From the NCBI GenBank assembly GCA_947565485.1, contig CANOGG010000092.1:1-5615 (forward strand): DNA of 5,615 nucleotides. Direction: 5' to 3'. Shown piece by piece: positions 1 to 5,615 of this stretch. The notes beneath the pieces were generated by a model, which worked only from the letters and a program-made list of their open reading frames with translations, was not told where the DNA came from and ran no database searches. This stretch comes from an uncultured Mycoplasma sp. (GTDB taxonomy: Bacteria > Bacillota_I > Bacilli_A > RF39 > UBA660). How positions within the stretch are numbered: position 1 is the stretch's first letter; the number at the start of each line of letters is the position of its first letter. Position numbers and translations under genes: made by a program.

Positions 1-673
1 TTTATGAGTTTGATAAGAATAAAGTAAATATTGAGGTAAATATTAGTGATGGAGAATCGACTCAAGCGAAGAACTTTAGATATATTTGTAATATGGTCTT
101 AAGTCAAGTTAGAGTGGGAGAAAGCAATGCGTTTATCAAATAAATATTGATTATTATGATTACTTTAAAAGTAGTAAGTTTATTTATAGAAGTTCTCTTC
201 GTGAAAAAGAGTTAAACGTCGAACATTCCCCTTTTATTGAAATAATTGATATAAATATAGCATTTTTAGAAAAAATATCTTATAATGAAATTATAGAAAG
301 GGAATCTGATAGCTTAGAGCGACTATTATATATCTTTGTATGTGAAGAACAAGATAAACTAAGTGAGTTATATCAGAATAATGAAATTATGAGTGATGTG
401 AAAAAGAAAATGGATGATTTAACTAAAGCTTTACAAGAAGATTTATATTATGACTATGATGAGTTTAGACAAAGGGCTTTAAGAGAATCAGCTCAAGATT
501 ATTATTTTAATGAGGGCCATGAGAGTGGAAAAATTGAGGGCAAGATTGAAGGTGAGAGAAATAGAAATATTGAAATAGCCAAATCAATGTTGAATAAAAA
601 TTATTCCTTTGATGAGATAACAGAATTAACTGGGTTAAGTGAGGAAGAAATAGAGGAATTAAAAGAGAAATAG
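1..673 (+). pseudogene. Rpn family PD-(D/E)XK nuclease / putative transposase remnant (5'-truncated, frameshifted)
   Basis: One frame is open from position 3 to the TAA at 141-143 and reads VNIEVNISDGES, which resembles the catalytic-core strand of Rpn/PDDEXK_2 proteins (typically IEIQVSD or INVEVSD). The rest of the family pattern continues in the next frame, open from 113 after a TAG at 110-112: YQINIDYYDYF at about 134-166, then IIDINIAFLEKISYNEI, a charged helical section, and a C-terminal segment with GKIEGKIEGE followed by SFDEITELTGLSEEEIEEL, ending at TAG 671-673. The Met at 389 begins a 94-aa frame but has no Shine-Dalgarno site and sits in the middle of family-like sequence, so it is not a convincing start. 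Known family members (E. coli RpnA) are DNA endonucleases that promote RecA-independent recombination. This copy has its core and C-terminal half in different frames, so it is probably inactive unless the frameshift is a sequencing error. The N-terminus lies outside the window. The family call is from memory of its motifs. Confidence 0.75.
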
Positions 674-717
674 TTTAGGAAGATTTTTACGAGGTTTATA
701 ATTCCATCACTAAGTTC

Positions 718-765
718 TTTTTTTTTGGTTAATTTCATGATATAATGATTAATAATAGAGGGTGG
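718..765 (+). promoter_or_regulatory. Extended -10 promoter and ribosome binding site for the zinc-ribbon/yukD/essC operon
   Basis: A perfect TATAAT at 741-746 is preceded by TGA at 738-740, giving an extended -10 element for the housekeeping sigma factor. At 17-bp spacing the -35 position (718-723) falls inside a run of nine T (718-726) and matches TTGACA poorly, so the extended -10 probably compensates. Transcription would start near 752-755, leaving a 5' leader of only about 15-18 nt. That leader consists mostly of the purine-rich ribosome binding site AGAGGGTGG (757-765), 4-12 nt before the ATG at 770. No operator-like inverted repeat is evident. Confidence 0.6.
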
Positions 766-769
766 CTAT

Positions 770-1003
770 ATGAAATGTGAAAAATGTGGTTTTGTGCCTA
801 ATCCTGGGGATCAGGTATGTATTAATTGTGGGGCAAAGCTTAGTGTGATAAATGCGGTAGTACCTGATGTGGAGGAAACTTTAGAGAAAAAGCCGGAAAA
901 GACTAGTGATAATAAAAAATTAATAATTGGAACGATTTTGGGGGTAGTTGTGTTTGTTATTGCTGTTTTTGTAGTCGTTAAAATTTTTGTGTTGAAAGGT
1001 TAA
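770..1003 (+). CDS. Small zinc-ribbon, single-pass membrane protein of a T7SSb operon
   Basis: The 77-aa product begins MKCEKCGF and carries two CxxC knuckles, Cys3/Cys6 and Cys17/Cys20. Each is followed by Gly, and a Pro-x-Pro-Gly-Asp turn lies between them: a classic four-cysteine zinc ribbon. A polar, charged linker (about residues 29-50, rich in Glu, Lys and Pro) follows. One hydrophobic helix spans about residues 51-74, leaving almost no tail after it. Lys49-Lys50 ahead of the helix suggest that the ribbon is cytoplasmic and the protein is tail-anchored. The start is the only reasonable ATG and has a good ribosome binding site. The stop codon is 3 nt upstream of the yukD start, so the two are almost certainly co-transcribed and possibly translationally coupled. 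Its place at the head of a yukD-essC operon suggests an accessory or adaptor role at the membrane-bound EssC machine, but that is inference; zinc-ribbon membrane proteins of this build are functionally diverse. The gene prediction is secure and the function unknown. Confidence 0.85.
   Translation: MKCEKCGFVPNPGDQVCINCGAKLSVINAVVPDVEETLEKKPEKTSDNKKLIIGTILGVVVFVIAVFVVVKIFVLKG
994..999 (+). promoter_or_regulatory. Ribosome binding site of the yukD-like gene, inside the preceding gene
   Basis: GAAAGG at 994-999 lies in the last codons of the zinc-ribbon gene, 7 nt before the ATG at 1007. This favours the first Met of the MKNKM start over the second, at 1019. The string TTGAAAGGT recurs upstream of essC (1265-1273), so both junctions share the same ribosome-binding context. 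The overlap suggests that translation of the two small genes is coupled. Confidence 0.55.
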
Positions 1004-1006
1004 TTT

Positions 1007-1261
1007 ATGAAGAATAAAATGTTAGTTATTGTTTATGTGCCTTTGATTGAGAAAGAATTTGATGTTTATATACCGATAGTTAAAAAAGTGGGAACAGTTA
1101 AGAATTTAATTATTAAGATTGTCGAAGAAGTGAGTGAGGGGACTTTTGTTGATGATGGATGTAAGAGGCTTTATGATAAGTTAACTGGCGAGTTGTGTGA
1201 TGAGCAACAATTTGTCAAGTTCAGTAATATTAGGAATGGATCTAAATTAGTTTTATATTAA
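1007..1261 (+). CDS. YukD/EsaB-like ubiquitin-fold protein of the type VIIb secretion system
   Basis: The product is 84 aa, close to the roughly 80 aa usual for YukD/EsaB. It has the expected beta-grasp layout. A first strand (residues about 4-12, MLVIVYVPL) and a second (about 18-24) are followed by the main helix (about 30-43, TVKNLIIKIVEEVS). Later short strands and the closing IRNGSKLVLY match the NGDxLxI ending of YukD. There is no C-terminal Gly-Gly tail, so it is not a conjugating ubiquitin; lack of conjugation is also what is reported for B. subtilis YukD. In T7SSb systems YukD/EsaB is a small cytoplasmic protein required for, or modulating, secretion of WXG100/LXG substrates. It is 3 nt after the zinc-ribbon gene and 25 nt before essC. 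Sequence identity within this family is low, so the assignment rests on size, fold pattern, the C-terminal motif and immediate linkage to essC. Confidence 0.82.
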   Translation: MKNKMLVIVYVPLIEKEFDVYIPIVKKVGTVKNLIIKIVEEVSEGTFVDDGCKRLYDKLTGELCDEQQFVKFSNIRNGSKLVLY

Positions 1262-1274
1262 ATTTTGAAAGGTA

Positions 1275-1279
1275 AGGGA
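1275..1279 (+). promoter_or_regulatory. Ribosome binding site of essC
   Basis: AGGGA at 1275-1279, within the purine-rich stretch 1267-1284, is 7 nt before the ATG at 1287. No other in-frame start exists between the yukD stop and this ATG, and the protein reads as family-like from its first residues, so the start is well defined. I see no hairpin or promoter in the 25-nt gap, consistent with read-through from the upstream promoter. Confidence 0.6.
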
Positions 1280-1286
1280 AGAAGTT

Positions 1287-4200
1287 ATGCAATTGACTAT
1301 TATTAAACGAAACAGATTAAGTGTTTTTGTCTTGCCTGAGAAAATAAGCGGTAGTCATTGGATAACAGATTTTGAGAATGGGAAGAAAATTAATTTAATA
1401 AACGTGGAAGCAACAGAGAATGGATGGAATCTTGTTAGTAATCATGATGCTTTTGTGGTTGATAATAATGATATAATGGTACCATATACCCTTTTAAAAG
1501 AGAATAACTTTTATTTGCTGAAGAATAATTATAAGAATGAGAAGTATTATCTTTATTGTTCGCCAGTTTATGATAAGACTTATAAAGAGTTAGGTGTTAG
1601 TGGGAGGCTTGTGGTTGGTAGTGATAAGTCTTGTGAGATTTGTTATAAGTTAGCGGGAGTGCCAAAGAAAGCTTTTGCAATTGAGAAGAAAGAGAGATAT
1701 TTTTATTTAGCAGTACTTGATGGTGAAGCTTCAGTATATGTTAATCAAAAGAGAGTACTTGGTACAAAGAGAGTGGAATATGGTGATATAATCTTTATTT
1801 TTGGGCTTAAGATTATTCTTTTGAGACGAGATGGGAATGACTATTTAATTGTTAATAATCCGAATAATAATTTGGAGTATAATGCGTCTTTTGCGAATGT
1901 TGTGCCGAAAAAAGTCGAGTTTATAGAAGATAATATGGAGTTAACAGAGACTAATTTTAATGAAGATAGTTATTTTTATCGGGCGCCACACTTTTATAAG
2001 ACGTTATCGAGATTTGAGTTACGTATTGATACACCCCCATCTAAAAAAGAAGAAGATAAGACACCAGTTGCTCTAACAATTGGGCCAATGATTACGATGG
2101 CGATGACTTCGGTGGTGACATTGCTTACGACTTTAGGTTCTATAACAGAGGGAAAGACAGATGCTAAGAGAGCGACTACTTCACTTGTGATGAGTGGGGC
2201 GATGCTTGCTAGCTGTTTGTTATGGCCTCTTTTAACACGAGCTTATCAGAAGTTTGCCGATAAGATGTATGAGAAGAAAAGACAGAGACTCTACCGAAAA
2301 TATATTGGTAAAAAAGAAATAGAGATTGGAAAAGAACAGGAAATTCAGAGAAAGTCTTTGCTTGATAATAACTTTACAGTGCTTGATTGTCAAAATGTGA
2401 TAAGAGGGCATAATGTTAAACTTTGGCAGAGAAGAATAACAGATGAAGATTTCTTAACACTTCCAGTTGGGATTGGAAATATGCCAATGCAGATTGATAT
2501 TAAATATCCGGAGGAGCACTTTACACTTACAGAAGATAGTTTGCTTGATATTGCACATAGTTTGGGGAAAAAGGATAGAATACTTGTCGATGTGCCAATT
2601 ACTTTTTCGTTTTATCAGAATATAGCGACAGGTATAGTGGGGGACCTTATTGTAACAAAAGAGTTTATAGACAGATTGGTTTTACAGATTATGGCTAATT
2701 ATAGTTATGATGAGTTAAAAATTGTGACATTTACGTCAACGGATAATGAGTCAGATTGGGATTATATTAAGACATTGCCACATACCTGGGCGAATGATAG
2801 AAGTTTACGTTTTTTTGGTTCGTCTAATGATGATTATAGAGAAATAATTTATGGGTTAGAAAAAATTTATAATGAGCGAAAAAATAGAGATAAAGAGGGG
2901 GGGAAACATATTCCGCATTATGTCATTATAACAGATGCGATAAAGTCAATTGATTCGTATGATTTTATTAAAGAAGTAATGGCTACAAAAGAGAATATGG
3001 GTTTTAGTGTGATAATGCTTGTGGATAAGATTTCAGCATTACCTAATGAGTGTAAAAGTTTTATTAATGTGAGTAGAGATGAGTGTAGTATTTTTAGTAG
3101 TGTTATTAATCAGGAGGCACAAAAGTTTAGAATTGATTATACACCAATAGATGAGATATATAATTGTGCGAAAGAACTTGCTAATATACCAATAAATATT
3201 AAGACGGAAGTAGAGGCTAGTTTGCCAGATGTTTATCAGTTTTTAGAGATGTTTCAAGTTGGAAAGATAGAACAACTTAATTCGATTGATAGGTGGAAGA
3301 AGAGTAATCCGATTTTATCTTTACAGGCGCCAATTGGTATTGGTAAGAGTGGGGAGATGTTAACACTTGATTTACATGAAAAATATCATGGACCACATGG
3401 GCTTATAGCAGGTACAACAGGTTCTGGTAAGTCAGAGTTTATTATAACTTATATTTTGTCGTTGGCAGTTAATTATCATCCTTATGAAGTGCAAGTTATA
3501 CTTATTGATTATAAGGGTGGAAGTTTAGCGGGAGCGTTTTCGAGTGAGTCATATCAGTTGCCACATTTAGCGGGAACGATTACAAATTTAGATGGGAATG
3601 AACTTAATAGGTCACTTGCTTCAATTGAGAGTGAAGTTAAGAGGCGACAGGCGAAATTTAATGAGGCGCGAAAAATTGCTAATGAAAGTACAGTTGATAT
3701 TTATAAGTATCAGAAGTTATGGCGTGAGGGGCGGCTTAAAGATATGGAGCCTATTAGTCATTTGTTCATTATTAGTGATGAGTTTGCGGAACTTAAGGAA
3801 CAACAGCCAGAGTTTATGGATAAGCTGATATCAGTAGCGAGAGTTGGACGGTCACTTGGAGTGCATCTTATTTTGGCAACTCAGAAACCGGGAGGAGTAG
3901 TTGATTCACAGATTTGGTCGAATACGAGATTTAGAGTTTGTCTTAAGGTTCAGGATACGGCGGATTCGCAAGAAGTGTTAAAAAAGTCTGATGCGGCGTA
4001 TTTAAAGAGAACGGGAAGATTTTATTTACAAGTGGGATATGATGAGGTGTATACTCTAGGACAGTCAGCGTGGGCTGGAGGACAATACTATCCAAGTACA
4101 ACTTTTAAAAAAGAAGTGGATACTTCAGTAAATACAATTAATAATATTGGGTTTGTGACGACGACTAAAGATATTGAGGTTACAACAACAGTGGAGTCAA

Positions 4201-5615
4201 TGGGCGAGGAGTTACCTAATATAGTTAAGTATCTTAGTAATCTTGCTAGTAAAGAGAATATAAAGATAAGAAAGTTATGGTTAGATAAGATTCCGGAGAA
4301 GATATATGTTGATAGTTTGAAGAGTAAATATAATTTTGAGAGAGTACCTTTTTATTTAGAGCCAGTTATTGGCGAGTATGATGACCCGGCAAGTCAGAAT
4401 CAGTTTGCACTTAGAGTACCATTTTCCAGGAATGGGAATGCGATTATTTATGGTATTACGGGTTCAGGAAAAGAGAATTTTATTGCAACACTTATTTATT
4501 CTTGTATGACTTCTTATAGTGCGGAAGAGGTTAACTTTTATATAATGGATTTTGGAGCAGAGGTACTGAGGGCTTTTAATAAGTCGCCTTATGTAGGAGA
4601 TATTGCTTATATAAATGATATTGATAAAGTTAAGAATTTGTTTAAGATGATTAATGGGGAGTTAGATACGAGAAAAGAATTGTTTGCTGATTATGGGGGG
4701 AATTATCAGAGTTATATTAAGTCGGGGGTAGGACATTTACCGAATTTAGTGATTGTTGTAAATAATTATGAAGCGTTTGTTGAGAATTATGAAGAGGTGA
4801 GTGAAGAACTTAACCAGATTTCAAGAGAAGCTTTTAAGTATGGAATATATTTTGTAGTGACAGCTAGTAATGAGAATAGTGTGCGACTTAAGACGAAGCA
4901 GAATTTTGCACTTATTTATGCATTACAACAGAATAATGATATGGATTATGCAAATATTCTAGGTAATATTAGAGGAAAGATTCCAGCGAAGTATAAGGGT
5001 CGAGGACTATTTAAGAAAGATAATATTTATGAATTTCAGACGGCTTATATAAAGGCGGAAGATGAGAATAAGTATGTATTAGATTTTTGTGAGGCAGCAC
5101 TTCTTAGTACGGAGTATAGAGCGAAGAGAATACCAGTTTTACCGAGTGTAGTTGATTATCAAGCTGTGGCATCAGAAGTAAGTAAGAGTACTAATATGGT
5201 TGTGGGTATTAATAAGAATAAACTTAATGTGGAGAGATATAACTTTAAGAAGAATGCGATTAATTTGATAAGTGCGTATGAGACAGAGAATATGACAGAT
5301 TTTGTAATGGCTTTGGTGAACGAAGTTATTTATACGGAACAGTATGAAGTTATGTTTATTAATACGACAGAAAACATGTTAGATAATGATAATTTGCAGG
5401 GTAAAATATATGAGCGGAATTTTGATGATATTATTAGTCAAGTCGCAAGATATATTGATGATGTGTATAAGATTTATGAAGATAATCAGTATAATGATGA
5501 AATGATTAGCAATCAGAAGAAATATATGGTGTTTATCTATGGAGTTTATGATTTTATTAATAGGCTTAGTGATGAGAATAGAAGAAAACTTGCCGAGATG
5601 ATTAAGAAAGATAAT
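1287..5615 (+). CDS. essC: Type VII secretion protein EssC (YukBA), FtsK/SpoIIIE-type ATPase; 3' end beyond window
   Basis: The frame is open for 1443 codons to the window edge with no stop. EssC/YukBA is usually about 1480-1500 aa, so only a short tail is missing. Residues about 1-90 form the first FHA-like domain (SHWITDFENGK, LINVEATENGW). About 100-190 form the second, where the usual Arg after Gly111 is Ser112. Two membrane helices follow (about 261-286 and 296-320), then a stalk/degenerate ATPase-like domain (about 340-640; LWQRR at 379-383). D1 (about 680-935) starts after GPHGLIAG and has Walker A GTTGSGKS (709-716), the DYKGG element (741-745), Walker B IISDEF with Asp831-Glu832, and ATQKP (864-868). 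A linker containing WLDKIP (from Trp998) precedes D2 (about 1015-1270). D2 has Walker A GITGSGKE (1056-1063), with Glu replacing Ser/Thr, and Asn1159-Asn1160 at the Walker B acidic position. D3 (about 1280 onward) has no P-loop: the equivalent region is NLISAYETEN (1326-1335). EssC is the membrane-anchored motor that recognises and exports WXG100-type substrates. The D1 motifs are long, near-diagnostic matches, so the identity is very secure. Confidence 0.96.
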   Translation, partial: MQLTIIKRNRLSVFVLPEKISGSHWITDFENGKKINLINVEATENGWNLVSNHDAFVVDNNDIMVPYTLLKENNFYLLKNNYKNEKYYLYCSPVYDKTYKELGVSGRLVVGSDKSCEICYKLAGVPKKAFAIEKKERYFYLAVLDGEASVYVNQKRVLGTKRVEYGDIIFIFGLKIILLRRDGNDYLIVNNPNNNLEYNASFANVVPKKVEFIEDNMELTETNFNEDSYFYRAPHFYKTLSRFELRIDTPPSKKEEDKTPVALTIGPMITMAMTSVVTLLTTLGSITEGKTDAKRATTSLVMSGAMLASCLLWPLLTRAYQKFADKMYEKKRQRLYRKYIGKKEIEIGKEQEIQRKSLLDNNFTVLDCQNVIRGHNVKLWQRRITDEDFLTLPVGIGNMPMQIDIKYPEEHFTLTEDSLLDIAHSLGKKDRILVDVPITFSFYQNIATGIVGDLIVTKEFIDRLVLQIMANYSYDELKIVTFTSTDNESDWDYIKTLPHTWANDRSLRFFGSSNDDYREIIYGLEKIYNERKNRDKEGGKHIPHYVIITDAIKSIDSYDFIKEVMATKENMGFSVIMLVDKISALPNECKSFINVSRDECSIFSSVINQEAQKFRIDYTPIDEIYNCAKELANIPINIKTEVEASLPDVYQFLEMFQVGKIEQLNSIDRWKKSNPILSLQAPIGIGKSGEMLTLDLHEKYHGPHGLIAGTTGSGKSEFIITYILSLAVNYHPYEVQVILIDYKGGSLAGAFSSESYQLPHLAGTITNLDGNELNRSLASIESEVKRRQAKFNEARKIANESTVDIYKYQKLWREGRLKDMEPISHLFIISDEFAELKEQQPEFMDKLISVARVGRSLGVHLILATQKPGGVVDSQIWSNTRFRVCLKVQDTADSQEVLKKSDAAYLKRTGRFYLQVGYDEVYTLGQSAWAGGQYYPSTTFKKEVDTSVNTINNIGFVTTTKDIEVTTTVESMGEELPNIVKYLSNLASKENIKIRKLWLDKIPEKIYVDSLKSKYNFERVPFYLEPVIGEYDDPASQNQFALRVPFSRNGNAIIYGITGSGKENFIATLIYSCMTSYSAEEVNFYIMDFGAEVLRAFNKSPYVGDIAYINDIDKVKNLFKMINGELDTRKELFADYGGNYQSYIKSGVGHLPNLVIVVNNYEAFVENYEEVSEELNQISREAFKYGIYFVVTASNENSVRLKTKQNFALIYALQQNNDMDYANILGNIRGKIPAKYKGRGLFKKDNIYEFQTAYIKAEDENKYVLDFCEAALLSTEYRAKRIPVLPSVVDYQAVASEVSKSTNMVVGINKNKLNVERYNFKKNAINLISAYETENMTDFVMALVNEVIYTEQYEVMFINTTENMLDNDNLQGKIYERNFDDIISQVARYIDDVYKIYEDNQYNDEMISNQKKYMVFIYGVYDFINRLSDENRRKLAEMIKKDN

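Noticed and set aside
135..148. Programmed -1 frameshift in the Rpn gene
   Set aside because: There is no slippery heptamer in the required frame and no strong downstream hairpin. Simple decay or a sequencing error is more likely.
530..560. Tandem repeat encoding GKIEGKIEGE
   Set aside because: Short Gly-Lys/Glu repeats near the C-terminus are common in Rpn-type proteins, and this one is too short to be a separate repeat element.
389..673. A free-standing 94-aa gene starting at Met389
   Set aside because: There is no Shine-Dalgarno site before the ATG, and the same frame continues upstream with sequence matching the Rpn family. It is the C-terminal part of the broken gene.
674..726. Rho-independent terminator ending in the nine-T run at 718-726
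   Set aside because: The best stem I can draw pairs GGAA (678-681) with TTCC (702-705) around a long loop and is not adjacent to the T run. It is too weak to call. The T run may instead be upstream promoter context.
3592..3828. A 78-codon + strand open frame
   Set aside because: It lies wholly inside essC in another frame, over the region encoding D1 Walker B, whose in-frame translation is strongly family-like. Its own translation shows no recognisable domain and it has no ribosome binding site.
1..5615. Reverse-strand genes, CRISPR arrays, tRNA/rRNA genes or alternative genetic code
   Set aside because: The + strand is almost fully occupied by coding sequence and I saw no repeat-spacer pattern or tRNA-like cloverleaf. 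No in-frame TGA occurs in the genes and Trp is encoded by TGG, so standard decoding fits.

Overview
The window is AT-rich, with short intergenic gaps, clear Shine-Dalgarno sites and a standard genetic code (TGG for Trp, no in-frame TGA). Every supported gene lies on the + strand. The gene content points to a low-GC Gram-positive bacterium (Bacillota), perhaps a gut-type Bacilli, Erysipelotrichia or Clostridia lineage. That taxonomic reading is an inference from family resemblance and composition; no marker gene is present.

Layout: (1) Positions 1-673 hold the 5'-truncated remnant of an Rpn-type PD-(D/E)XK nuclease/putative transposase. It is split between two reading frames by a frameshift near 120-145, so I call it a pseudogene. 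(2) Positions 674-769 are intergenic, with a 9-T tract and a good extended -10 promoter (TGA-TATAAT) just ahead of the next gene. (3) Positions 770-1003 encode a 77-aa protein with an N-terminal zinc ribbon and a single C-terminal membrane helix. (4) Positions 1007-1261 encode a YukD/EsaB-like ubiquitin-fold protein of 84 aa. (5) From 1287 to the window end runs an uninterrupted frame of 1443 codons for EssC (YukBA), the FtsK/SpoIIIE-type ATPase motor of the type VIIb secretion system (T7SSb). Its stop codon lies beyond the window, probably by a few tens of codons judging from usual EssC length.

The last three genes are tightly spaced (3 and 25 nt) and appear to form one operon read from the promoter at about 738-746. 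EssC supplies the energy and substrate-recognition platform, and YukD is the small ubiquitin-like accessory protein encoded with it. The zinc-ribbon membrane protein has no established T7SS role that I know of and is the most interesting unexplained component. No WXG100 substrate, EssA, EssB or EsaA gene is visible; in the classical Bacillus/Staphylococcus order a WXG100 gene precedes yukD and essB (yukC) lies between yukD and essC. In EssC only the first ATPase domain (D1) has an intact catalytic set. D2 has a variant Walker A and no acidic Walker B pair, and D3 has no P-loop.
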